Origin: Chryseobacterium gleum
GTDB lineage: Bacteria > Bacteroidota > Bacteroidia > Flavobacteriales_D > Crocinitomicaceae
DNA length: 10,639 nucleotides
Direction of reading: 5' to 3'
NCBI GenBank assembly: GCA_945877005.1
Contig: CAMCQL010000046.1
Coordinates: 1 to 10,639 of the forward strand
Shown here: piece by piece, positions 1 to 6,160 of the stretch
Position numbering within the stretch: position 1 is the stretch's first letter
Layout: each line of letters begins with the position of its first letter
Position numbers and translations under genes: made by a program
The notes under the pieces: generated by a model
The model's database searches: none
What the model saw: only the letters and a program-made list of their open reading frames with translations
Told to the model about the DNA's origin: nothing

Positions 1-76
1 TAAGGACAGTCACATGATGTACAATTACGATTGGATTTTTAATTCAATTAAAGAACATCGAAAAAAACTCAAATAA
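1..76 (+). CDS. Possible C-terminal end of an upstream gene (partial)
   Basis: Reading from base 2, this frame is open from the window edge to a TAA at 74-76 and gives 24 residues ending in the basic tail SIKEHRKKLK. The other two + frames are closed near the edge (TAA at 1-3, TGA near base 15). The composition (Tyr, Trp, Lys, charged tail) looks like a real protein C-terminus, but the piece is too short to assign to a family and could be chance. If real, it converges on the minus-strand HsdR-N gene and overlaps its last 8 bases, a tight packing also seen at two other convergent junctions in this window. Confidence 0.4.
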   Translation, partial: KDSHMMYNYDWIFNSIKEHRKKLK

Positions 77-527
77 TTAAATCAAAGTTGGGTAGCTCCT
101 CAATATGTTCAAGCTTTTGCTTATTTCGATTGATATAAATAAAATGATGCGTAATACCATTGGTAAGCCATAAGTAGTCTGCGTTGATGGCAGCGTTGTA
201 ATGAGCGATTTGATGAAGTGTCTTTTCAGTGATTTTAATTTCAGGAGCTTTGCATTCTACAAGGATTTTTATTTTTTTGTCTTTTCCATATACAACGATA
301 TCGCACCTTCTACCCAATTTGTGAATTTTAACACCTATTTCAGAAGCTATCAAGCCTTGAGGAACTTGTTTTTGTTTGATGAGGTAATGGATGACATGTT
401 GTCTGACCCATTCTTCAGGTGTAAGCACTATTTTTTTTCTTCTTATTTCACATAATACAAAAAAAACGCCTTCTTTTTGAGAGAGTTTTAGAGGTGCGTT
501 AGGTAAATCAAGTGGAGTAAAATCCAT
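69..527 (-). CDS. Orphan HsdR N-terminal-domain protein (PD-(D/E)xK nuclease fold)
   Basis: This 152-residue protein matches the N-terminal nuclease domain of type I restriction R subunits (HSDR_N_2 type) without the helicase that normally follows. The nuclease signature is visible: D76 in RRCDIVVY, then E91-C92-K93 in LVECKAP as the E-x-K half, then a helix with Q106-x3-Y110 that matches the QxxxY motif of type I nucleases. The N-terminal half carries an LTPEEWVRQHVIHYLI helix typical of this family. No HsdM or HsdS gene is nearby, so it is not a complete restriction system. I recall the same gene beside holA in other Bacteroidota, which would suggest a housekeeping DNA role, but its function is not established. 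The ATG at 525-527 is supported by a -7 box immediately upstream. It is divergent from holA. Confidence 0.85.
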   Translation of the reverse strand: MDFTPLDLPNAPLKLSQKEGVFFVLCEIRRKKIVLTPEEWVRQHVIHYLIKQKQVPQGLIASEIGVKIHKLGRRCDIVVYGKDKKIKILVECKAPEIKITEKTLHQIAHYNAAINADYLWLTNGITHHFIYINRNKQKLEHIEELPNFDLII

Positions 528-531
528 GAAT

Positions 532-539
532 CAAAAGTA
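532..539 (-). promoter_or_regulatory. -7 promoter box (TACTTTTG) for the HsdR-N gene
   Basis: Read on the minus strand this is TACTTTTG, an exact match to the Bacteroidota consensus TAnnTTTG. Its last G is 5 nt from the ATG at 527, so transcription would begin at or next to the start codon. No convincing TTG -33 element is seen at the usual distance. In AT-rich DNA such matches can arise by chance. Confidence 0.4.
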
Positions 540-540
540 T

Positions 541-548
541 CAAAATTA
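541..548 (-). promoter_or_regulatory. Second -7 promoter box (TAATTTTG) for the HsdR-N gene
   Basis: Read on the minus strand this is TAATTTTG, another exact TAnnTTTG match, 9 bases upstream of the first. It would give a leader of roughly 10 nt before the ATG at 527. Two exact boxes in tandem make a promoter here more likely, but which one is used cannot be decided from sequence. Confidence 0.4.
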
Positions 549-586
549 ATATGCTAAAATTAGAAATCTTTTTTCTAACAAATCAT

Positions 587-594
587 TAACTTTG
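587..594 (+). promoter_or_regulatory. -7 promoter box (TAACTTTG) for holA
   Basis: TAACTTTG is an exact TAnnTTTG match. The final G is at 594 and the holA ATG begins at 599, so the predicted transcription start falls on or just before the A of the start codon, implying a leaderless or almost leaderless mRNA. No clear TTG lies 17-23 nt upstream. Confidence 0.45.
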
Positions 595-598
595 AGCT

Positions 599-1597
599 AT
601 GGATTTTAAATCGTTAATACAAGATATTAGAGGTAAAAAATTTAAACCGGTGTATTTATTACACGGTGAAGAGCCCTATTACATTGATGTACTCACTAAG
701 GAGTTCCAATCAAATGTTCTTGAACCCCATGAAAAAGATTTCAATGAAACAATTTTTTATGGAAAAGAAGTTAATGTGTTGCAATTAATTTCTGAAGCAA
801 AAGGCTTTCCGATGATGGCTGAAAGGAGATTGGTGTTAGTAAAAGAAGCTCAAGAAATGAAGGATTTAGATGCTTTCGAGACTTACTTGAATCAACCAAG
901 TCCTTCAACAGTTGTTGTTTTCGCACACAAACACAAAAAAATTGATGCGAGAAAAAAAATAGCAAAGTTGTTTCCTAAAGTAGGAGAAGTTTTTCTGTCT
1001 GAAAGGGTACGCGATTATCAATTGGTTGATTGGATTTCTAAATATATGGCTACCACTGACTACAAGATAACTGGAAAAGCAGCGATTATGTTGGCGGATT
1101 TCTTAGGGAATGATTTGAGTCGTATTACGAATGAGTTAGACAAATTGGCGTTATTGATTGAAAAAGGATCTACGATTAATGAAGTACACATAGAAGAGAA
1201 TATTGGTATTTCAAAAGATTATAATGTCTTTGAATTATCCAAAGCTGTAAGTAGTAATGATTTTGAGAAAGCAATGAAAATTGTCTTGTATTTTCATCAT
1301 AATCCCAAAACGGGTCCTTTAGTTGTTGTGATTAGTACTTTATTTAATCTCTTTAGTCAATTAATGAAGGTAAATTTCGCACCAAATAAAAGTCCCGAAG
1401 CATTAGCGTCTTTATTAGGCATCGCTCCATTCATCACCAAAGATCTACTCATCGCAACCAGAGTATTTGATCGAAAGAAAATTGCAAGTAATATTTCAAT
1501 TTTACACGAATACGATTTAAAGTCAAAAGGAATTAACAGCGCCTCTTACGAAGAGTATGATTTAATGGTTGAAATGATTTATAAATTGATGCATTAG
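599..1597 (+). CDS. holA: DNA polymerase III subunit delta
   Basis: The delta subunit opens the beta sliding clamp and works in the clamp-loader complex with delta-prime and gamma/tau at the replication fork. The 332 residues are close to the usual length (E. coli about 343). Family hallmarks are the N-terminal KPVYLLHGEEPYYID (residues 16-30), FPMMAERRLVLVKEA (70-84) where the first AAA+-like domain continues, and FLGNDLSRITNELDKLAL (168-185) leading into the C-terminal helical collar. As expected for delta, no intact Walker A motif is seen. The ATG is placed by the conserved N-terminus and the -7 box just upstream. It is the first gene of a likely holA-rsmE-DUF4159 operon and is divergent from the HsdR-N gene. 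Confidence 0.93.
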   Translation: MDFKSLIQDIRGKKFKPVYLLHGEEPYYIDVLTKEFQSNVLEPHEKDFNETIFYGKEVNVLQLISEAKGFPMMAERRLVLVKEAQEMKDLDAFETYLNQPSPSTVVVFAHKHKKIDARKKIAKLFPKVGEVFLSERVRDYQLVDWISKYMATTDYKITGKAAIMLADFLGNDLSRITNELDKLALLIEKGSTINEVHIEENIGISKDYNVFELSKAVSSNDFEKAMKIVLYFHHNPKTGPLVVVISTLFNLFSQLMKVNFAPNKSPEALASLLGIAPFITKDLLIATRVFDRKKIASNISILHEYDLKSKGINSASYEEYDLMVEMIYKLMH

Positions 1598-1604
1598 TAA
1601 TCGT

Positions 1605-2306
1605 ATGAATAGTTTTTATGTACCTAAATTGAATGCTTTAGTCAAAGAAATTACGCTTTCTGAAGATGAATCTAAACATGCGTGTAGAGTGCTTCGCTTG
1701 AAAATAGGTGATCGTATTGAATTGTTGGATGGACTTGGAGGAATTTATCAAGCAACGATAATTGAGGATCATCCTAAACGGTGTAAACTTGAGATTTTAT
1801 CTTTTGAATTGTCGGAACAACCCGATTATCAAATACATTTGGCAATAACACCTACAAAAAATCTAGATCGTATTGAATGGTTAGTAGAAAAAGTAACTGA
1901 AATTGGAGTAACAGAGCTAACATTTATAATCGGAGAACACAGTGAAAGGAAAGAAATTAAATTAGATCGAATTGAGAAAATATTAATTGCTGCAATGAAG
2001 CAGTCAAAACGAAGCTATTTACCGATTTTAAATCCTGTTTTAACAGTGAAAGAATTTCTAAATAACTACCAATATGGTGCTTTGGCTCATTGTGTTGCAG
2101 GGGAGAAAAATCAACTTTCACAAGTGATTCAATCTAAAAATTATCCTATTTTAATTGGACCTGAAGGGGATTTTTCTAAAAATGAAATTGCGCTTGCAAG
2201 TGAAAAAAAATTTGATTTTATTAGTTTGGGAATGAATCGATTAAGGACAGAAACAGCAGGGTTGTATGCCTGTGTTCAAGCAAAGTTAAGTTTAGAACGT
2301 TTTTAA
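1605..2306 (+). CDS. rsmE: 16S rRNA (uracil(1498)-N(3))-methyltransferase
   Basis: RsmE is a SPOUT-class, SAM-dependent enzyme that methylates N3 of U1498 in 16S rRNA of the 30S subunit. The 233-residue length is typical. The N-terminal PUA-like part is recognisable from DESKHACRVLRLKIGDRIELLDG (residues 21-43). The knot that binds SAM is clear: LIGPEGDFSKNEI (183-195) and SLGMNRLRTETAGLYA (207-222), where the L-R-x-E-T-A string is diagnostic. EWLVEKVTEIGVTEL (91-105) and MKQSKRSYLP (131-140) are also conserved family stretches. It starts 7 nt after the holA stop codon, so co-transcription with holA is very likely. Confidence 0.95.
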   Translation: MNSFYVPKLNALVKEITLSEDESKHACRVLRLKIGDRIELLDGLGGIYQATIIEDHPKRCKLEILSFELSEQPDYQIHLAITPTKNLDRIEWLVEKVTEIGVTELTFIIGEHSERKEIKLDRIEKILIAAMKQSKRSYLPILNPVLTVKEFLNNYQYGALAHCVAGEKNQLSQVIQSKNYPILIGPEGDFSKNEIALASEKKFDFISLGMNRLRTETAGLYACVQAKLSLERF

Positions 2307-2358
2307 TTGAATTAGGATACGTTAATCGATGGATGAGTGAGTGTCAATTAATCAGTAA

Positions 2359-3012
2359 ATGGTAATGAAGAATATAATAGTCTTAGGAATTGTCCTTTCA
2401 CTTTCTTTAAGTGTTTTTGGCCAGACATTTAAATTAGCAGTATTGAAATACAATGGTGGTGGTGATTATTATGCCAATCCTACCTCGTTACCTAATCTTG
2501 TGCAATTTTGTAATGGAACTCTGGGAATGAAAATACACAAAGACGTTCCTTACGTTGATGCCACTAGTAAGGACATTTTCGAATATCCATTTGTACATAT
2601 GACGGGGCATGGAAATGTGGTGTTTAATACCCAAGAAATTGATAATTTAAGAACATACATGTTAGGTGGAGGTTTTTTACATGTTGATGATAATTATGGA
2701 ATGGATACTTATATACGGACACAATTAAAACGAATTTTCCCAAATAATAAGTTAGAGGAGTTGCCTCCGAATCATCCAATTTTCCATCAGAAATTTGATT
2801 TTGAAGGACTGCCTAAAATTCACGAACACGACGATAAGGCTGCAAAAGCATACGCTATAATCATTGAAGGAAAAATTGTTTGTTTGTATACCTATGAGAC
2901 TGATTTAGGTGATGGATGGGAAAATCAAAACGTACACAATGATTCAGCTGAAAAGAGAAAAATAGCACTTCAAATGGGTGCGAATATTTTGTCTTATGTT
3001 TTTTCTCGCTAA
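2359..3012 (+). CDS. Secreted DUF4159-domain protein
   Basis: This 217-residue protein has an N-terminal signal peptide: a short basic start, a hydrophobic core IIVLGIVLSLSLSVF, and likely cleavage after G21 before QTFKL, so it is probably periplasmic. The rest matches DUF4159: LKYNGGGDYYANPTSLPNL (residues 29-47), PFVHMTGHGNVVF (77-89), LRTYMLGGGFLHVDDNYG (97-114). Known: the family has no established activity. Inference: the GHG plus GG-x-LHVDD pattern recalls the ThuA/class I glutamine-amidotransferase-like fold, but I see no clear nucleophile-elbow cysteine, so I make no enzymatic claim. ATG at 2359 and ATG at 2365 are both possible starts; the second gives a more typical signal peptide (MKNII). 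It follows rsmE by 52 nt with no recognisable promoter between, and I recall this rsmE-DUF4159 adjacency in other flavobacteria. Confidence 0.85.
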   Translation: MVMKNIIVLGIVLSLSLSVFGQTFKLAVLKYNGGGDYYANPTSLPNLVQFCNGTLGMKIHKDVPYVDATSKDIFEYPFVHMTGHGNVVFNTQEIDNLRTYMLGGGFLHVDDNYGMDTYIRTQLKRIFPNNKLEELPPNHPIFHQKFDFEGLPKIHEHDDKAAKAYAIIIEGKIVCLYTYETDLGDGWENQNVHNDSAEKRKIALQMGANILSYVFSR

Positions 3013-3444
3013 CTATAAATCATCTGGTAATTCAGCCTCTTTGAAAGATTTGTTTTTGGGTTTAAGTTTGTCTATAAAAACTACTTTAAACTTATCCCCA
3101 TTGTCCGTTGTGATTAATTCAGATATGCCATTGTCAATAGTTGGCGCCTTTTTTTCAGAATTGTAAAATTTTTTGTCAAACAGTTCATAGGTTTCGTCTT
3201 CAAGCTGGATGAAAATTGCAACAATGCATCCATTTTCAATACGTGCTTTACCATTGTAACAGTAACTTCCTTCAGGCTTGAAATAACTTACGATTACATT
3301 TTTATGTACCGCATCTTCTACTGTATAACTACCACGTGATTGAAAGGATGATTCTAACTTTTTATAGCAATCATTTGATTGAGAAAGAACAAAAAAATTA
3401 GATAAAAGAATCGTAAGGGAACTTAATAAAATAGTGAAGTGCAT
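3013..3444 (-). CDS. Small secreted protein of unknown function
   Basis: I do not recognise a family for these 143 residues. A signal peptide is evident (hydrophobic residues 3-20, probable cleavage VLS-Q at 21/22), so the mature product of about 122 residues is probably exported. It has three cysteines (26, 62, 73) and a lysine-rich, proline-ending tail (KLKPKNKSFKEAELPDDL). The middle part, with alternating hydrophobic residues (KARIENGCIVAIFIQLEDE, residues 66-84), suggests a small beta-rich fold. Its TAG stop directly abuts the TAA of the DUF4159 gene with no intervening base. There is no exact TAnnTTTG box in the upstream bases. The ATG is the first after the upstream stop and gives a clean signal peptide. 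Confidence 0.7.
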   Translation of the reverse strand: MHFTILLSSLTILLSNFFVLSQSNDCYKKLESSFQSRGSYTVEDAVHKNVIVSYFKPEGSYCYNGKARIENGCIVAIFIQLEDETYELFDKKFYNSEKKAPTIDNGISELITTDNGDKFKVVFIDKLKPKNKSFKEAELPDDL

Positions 3445-3518
3445 ATGGCGTATATTTATTTGATGTAAATTGAATATAAGAGCACTAATTTAATTAGAAA
3501 GTAGATTTTATAAGTAGA

Positions 3519-3545
3519 TTATTTAATTTTGGTTATTTAATTTTG
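3519..3545 (+). repeat. Tandem 13-bp repeat carrying two -7 boxes
   Basis: TTATTTAATTTTG occurs perfectly at 3519-3531 and again at 3533-3545, separated by one G (period 14). Each copy contains TAATTTTG (3524-3531 and 3538-3545), an exact TAnnTTTG promoter box. A shorter repeat, GTAGATT, occurs just upstream at 3501-3507 and 3514-3520 (period 13), so the whole 3501-3545 segment looks like small duplications. Confidence 0.7.
3538..3545 (+). promoter_or_regulatory. -7 promoter box (TAATTTTG) for gmhA
   Basis: This is the downstream of two exact TAnnTTTG boxes and would give a leader of about 25 nt before the gmhA ATG at 3575. The upstream copy at 3524-3531 would start transcription 14 nt earlier. 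No clear TTG -33 element is seen at the consensus distance for either. The gene is isolated from its left neighbour, which points away, so a promoter in this 130-bp gap is required. Confidence 0.5.
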
Positions 3546-3574
3546 CTAGATTTAACATTTAAAACCTGAAATTC

Positions 3575-4150
3575 ATGAATAAGAATTCTGTTGCTACCCA
3601 TTTTGAAGAAGCTATGAAAGTTCTAAAAGAATTTTCAGTAGAAGAAAATTTCACCAAAATTACGAAAGCTGGAAGTTTGATTGTTGAAGCTTTGCACAAC
3701 GGAGGAAAAGTTATGTCATGTGGCAATGGAGGTTCAATGTCGGATGCAATGCATTTTGCAGAAGAATTGACAGGAAGGTATCGGAATGATCGAAAAGCGA
3801 TTCCTGCATTGGCGATTTCAGACCCATCGTATATGAGTTGTGTATCAAATGATTATGGTTATGATTTTGTTTTTTCTCGTTTTTTAGAAGCGTTTGGAAA
3901 TTCGAATGATGTTTTAGTTGCAATTTCAACATCAGGCAATTCTGTTAACGTGCTAAATGCAATTAGTGTAGCAAGGTCAAAAGGAATGAAAATTATCGGT
4001 TTAACTGGAAAGGATGGGGGTAAGATGGCCGGATTGTGTGACGAAGAAATACGCGCACCTTATTCAAAGTTTGCTGATCGCGCACAAGAAATTCACATAA
4101 AAGTGATTCATTCTTTAATTGATTACATTGAGAATAACATTTCATTGTAA
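3575..4150 (+). CDS. gmhA: D-sedoheptulose 7-phosphate isomerase
   Basis: GmhA converts sedoheptulose 7-phosphate to D-glycero-D-manno-heptose 7-phosphate in the cytoplasm, the first step to nucleotide-activated heptose for surface glycans. The protein is 191 residues, essentially the E. coli length, and carries the SIS fold. SCGNGGSMSDAMHFAEELTG (residues 48-67) and ISTSGNSVNV (117-126) form the sugar-phosphate site, and LTGKDGGKMAG (143-153) plus ADRAQEIHIKVIH (167-179) follow the E. coli protein closely. Catalytic residues are present: E64 and H179 (E. coli E65 and H180), with H60 and Q171 also conserved. This separates it from other SIS proteins such as DiaA. No hldE or gmhB partner is in the window. 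It converges on recR with a 28-nt gap. Confidence 0.92.
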   Translation: MNKNSVATHFEEAMKVLKEFSVEENFTKITKAGSLIVEALHNGGKVMSCGNGGSMSDAMHFAEELTGRYRNDRKAIPALAISDPSYMSCVSNDYGYDFVFSRFLEAFGNSNDVLVAISTSGNSVNVLNAISVARSKGMKIIGLTGKDGGKMAGLCDEEIRAPYSKFADRAQEIHIKVIHSLIDYIENNISL

Positions 4151-4178
4151 ATCACTTTACGATGGTTCTCTAATCAAA

Positions 4179-4790
4179 TTAAGATTCTAATTTAAATGGG
4201 GTTCGATTCATTAGAGATCTCCCCAACGTTAAACCATCTGTATAATGCAATTCACTTCCGACAGATACCCCTCTTGAAAGCGTTGTAATAAGCAAGTCAA
4301 ACGGTTTTAATTTTTTGTATAAATAATAATTGGTTGTATCTCCCTCCATAGTAGGACTTAGGGCAAATATAATTTCTTTTACTTTAGAACTCGATGCTTT
4401 AAAGATTAAGTCGTTTATATTTAAGTCATTCGGCCCGATTCCATCCATTGGTGAAATGATGCCTCCTAAGACATGGTAAATTCCTTTGAATGAATTTGTT
4501 TCTTCGATAGCTAATATGTCTCTAATGTCTTCAACGACACAAATGATCTCATGATTCCTTTGAGGATTCGAGCAAATACTACATATTTCATTGTCACTTA
4601 TATTTTTACAAGATTTACAATGTTTCACATGTGTTTTTAACGCGAGAAATGCCTGAGCAAAACGTTCAATTTCTTCTGGTTTACGATGAAGTAAACTCAA
4701 TACCAAACGTAATGCAGATCGTTTACCAATACTTGGTAAAGTAGAGAGTTGGTCTACAGCATCTTGTAAGTATCTTGAAGGTAGTTTCAT
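4179..4790 (-). CDS. recR: Recombination mediator protein RecR
   Basis: RecR works with RecF/RecO to load RecA onto SSB-coated single-stranded DNA at gaps. The 203-residue product has the expected order: helix-hairpin-helix LPSIGKRSALRL (residues 18-29), a four-cysteine zinc finger (C58, C61, C70, C73), a Toprim domain from VVEDIRD (85-91) through SPMDGIGPNDL (113-123) to LSPTMEGDTT (144-153), and the C-terminal SRGVSVGSELHYTDGLTLGR (172-191). I place the start at the ATG reading MKLPSRYLQDAV (base 4790). A longer reading from 4841 adds 17 residues that family members lack and would run across the gene's own -7 box. It is divergent from lhgO and converges on gmhA. Confidence 0.93.
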   Translation of the reverse strand: MKLPSRYLQDAVDQLSTLPSIGKRSALRLVLSLLHRKPEEIERFAQAFLALKTHVKHCKSCKNISDNEICSICSNPQRNHEIICVVEDIRDILAIEETNSFKGIYHVLGGIISPMDGIGPNDLNINDLIFKASSSKVKEIIFALSPTMEGDTTNYYLYKKLKPFDLLITTLSRGVSVGSELHYTDGLTLGRSLMNRTPFKLES

Positions 4791-4810
4791 AAAAGGGGCA
4801 GTTTCTTGAG

Positions 4811-4818
4811 CAAAAATA
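4811..4818 (-). promoter_or_regulatory. -7 promoter box (TATTTTTG) for recR
   Basis: The minus strand reads TATTTTTG, an exact TAnnTTTG match whose G lies 21 nt from the corrected recR ATG at 4790, predicting a leader near 17 nt. It falls inside the longer reading frame that starts at 4841, so it argues against that start. A TTG at 4821-4823 (minus) is too close to serve as a -33 element. Confidence 0.45.
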
Positions 4819-4853
4819 AACAAGATTACTCCTTTTTGCATGCTTCAGTTTAT

Positions 4854-4861
4854 TATTTTTG
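4854..4861 (+). promoter_or_regulatory. -7 promoter box (TATTTTTG) for lhgO
   Basis: TATTTTTG matches TAnnTTTG exactly. Transcription would begin near 4865, giving a leader of about 11 nt to the ATG at 4877. A TTG at 4836-4838 lies 15 nt upstream, slightly shorter than the usual 17-23 nt spacing. The same 8-mer serves recR on the other strand 36 nt away, so the two genes would share one compact divergent control region. Confidence 0.45.
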
Positions 4862-4876
4862 CACAAAATAGATGTT

Positions 4877-6085
4877 ATGACTTACGATGTTGCAATAATT
4901 GGAGGAGGCATAGTTGGTGCTGCTACTTTTTATAAATTACAAAAGAAGAATCCTCAGTTGAAAATAGTTTTGATTGAGAAGGAAAAATTAGTTGCAGATC
5001 ATCAAACAGGACATAATTCAGGTGTTATTCATTCAGGATTATATTATACACCAGGTTCGTTGAAAGCAGAAAATTGTGTTTCAGGTAGACACGAATTGGT
5101 TGCTTTTGCAAAGGAACATGGAATTGCGCACGATGTGTGTGGTAAAGTTGTTGTTGCGACAAAAGAGAGTGAATTGCAGTATATGGAGAAAATTTTTCAA
5201 AATGGAAGTGCAAATAACATCGAAGGATTAGAAAAAATCACTTCGTCTCAGATTAAAGAGATTGAACCATTTGTTGAAGGTATTGCTGGTTTATGGGTTC
5301 CTTGTACTGGAATTATTGATTTTAGAGGGGCAACTTCGAAAATGATTGAAATTTCCCTCGCTATACAGTCCGAAAGTAAATTGTTATTAGAACATGAGGT
5401 TATTGATGTCGAAAAAGGAGAGACGATTTCTACGATTGTTACCAATAAGGGAAATGTTACAGCGAAACATTTAGTTTTTTGTGCAGGTTTACAAGCGGAT
5501 CGTTTGGCAAAAAAGGATGGTGTAAACTTAAAAGAAAAAGTAGTTGGATTTAGAGGTGATTATTATGAATTAACTGAAGAAGCGAAACACAAGGTGAAAA
5601 ATCTAATTTATCCTGTTCCAAATCCTGATTTTCCTTTTTTAGGAGTTCATTTTACCCGTATGACAAATGGTGATGTTGAGTGTGGTCCAAATGCAGTATT
5701 TACTTTTAAAAGAGAGGGATATAACAAAACAGATTTTTCATTGAAAGATACAATAGATGCTTTGACATATAAAGGAACGTGGAAATTATTTATGCAAAAC
5801 ATGAAATATGGTTTGGATGAATACAGACGTGCATTTTCTAAAAAATTATTTTTAGAAACGTTACAAGTACTTATTCCTTCATTAACAATGGATGATATTG
5901 TTCCAGGTAGAGCGGGTGTTCGAGCATTGCTTTTAGGTGAAAATGGGGATACTCGAGATGACTTTAGAATCGAATACCATGGAAATTCAATTCATGTATT
6001 AAACGCTCCATCTCCAGCTGCAACAGCTTCTTTAGCAATTGGTGGTTACATTGCTGATGAAGCAAGTAGACATTTTGGTGTCTAA
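4877..6085 (+). CDS. lhgO: L-2-hydroxyglutarate oxidase/dehydrogenase
   Basis: LhgO is an FAD enzyme that oxidises L-2-hydroxyglutarate to 2-oxoglutarate and, in E. coli, passes electrons to the respiratory chain at the membrane. With the ATG at 4877 the protein has 402 residues. It opens with the dinucleotide-binding motif DVAIIGGGIVGAA (residues 4-16), followed by HQTGHNSGVIHSGLYYTPGS (42-61), which is nearly identical to E. coli LhgO and distinguishes it from other DAO-family oxidases. PFLGVHFTRM, GPNAVFTFKREGY and NAPSPAATASLAIG further along also match. A TTG-initiated start at 4859 is possible but lies inside the -7 box, so ATG 4877 is preferred. No 2-hydroxyglutarate synthesis or glutarate catabolism gene is adjacent. 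The MFS gene follows 75 nt downstream. Confidence 0.88.
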   Translation: MTYDVAIIGGGIVGAATFYKLQKKNPQLKIVLIEKEKLVADHQTGHNSGVIHSGLYYTPGSLKAENCVSGRHELVAFAKEHGIAHDVCGKVVVATKESELQYMEKIFQNGSANNIEGLEKITSSQIKEIEPFVEGIAGLWVPCTGIIDFRGATSKMIEISLAIQSESKLLLEHEVIDVEKGETISTIVTNKGNVTAKHLVFCAGLQADRLAKKDGVNLKEKVVGFRGDYYELTEEAKHKVKNLIYPVPNPDFPFLGVHFTRMTNGDVECGPNAVFTFKREGYNKTDFSLKDTIDALTYKGTWKLFMQNMKYGLDEYRRAFSKKLFLETLQVLIPSLTMDDIVPGRAGVRALLLGENGDTRDDFRIEYHGNSIHVLNAPSPAATASLAIGGYIADEASRHFGV

Positions 6086-6090
6086 TTTTG
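6083..6090 (+). promoter_or_regulatory. -7 promoter box (TAATTTTG) overlapping the lhgO stop
   Basis: TAATTTTG is an exact TAnnTTTG match whose first three bases are the lhgO TAA stop codon. It could drive the MFS gene with a leader of about 67 nt. No TTG lies at the consensus -33 distance, and a second box lies closer to the gene. Confidence 0.3.
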
Positions 6091-6115
6091 AGATTTTCAG
6101 TAATTCGTTTAGCAG

Positions 6116-6123
6116 TATTTTTG
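6116..6123 (+). promoter_or_regulatory. -7 promoter box (TATTTTTG) for the MFS gene
   Basis: TATTTTTG is the same exact 8-mer found at recR and lhgO. It would give a leader near 34 nt before the TTG start at 6161. A TTG at 6088-6090 sits 25 nt upstream, slightly beyond the usual range for a -33 element. Confidence 0.35.
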
Positions 6124-6160
6124 GTTGTTTTTATCAATCCATTTTTAAAACCAAACCACA

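Noticed and set aside
201..455. 84-codon + strand open frame inside the HsdR-N gene
   Set aside because: It is antisense to a gene with clear nuclease motifs, is extremely Phe-rich and has no family resemblance.
2303..2351. Inverted repeat TTAATTGA / TCAATTAA after rsmE
   Set aside because: The arms are 8 bp but the loop is 33 nt, the stem is nearly all A/T, no T-run follows, and rsmE reads naturally into the DUF4159 gene.
2978..3166. 62-codon + strand frame across the DUF4159 end
   Set aside because: It overlaps the 3' end of one gene and is antisense to the secreted 143-residue protein; no supporting motif.
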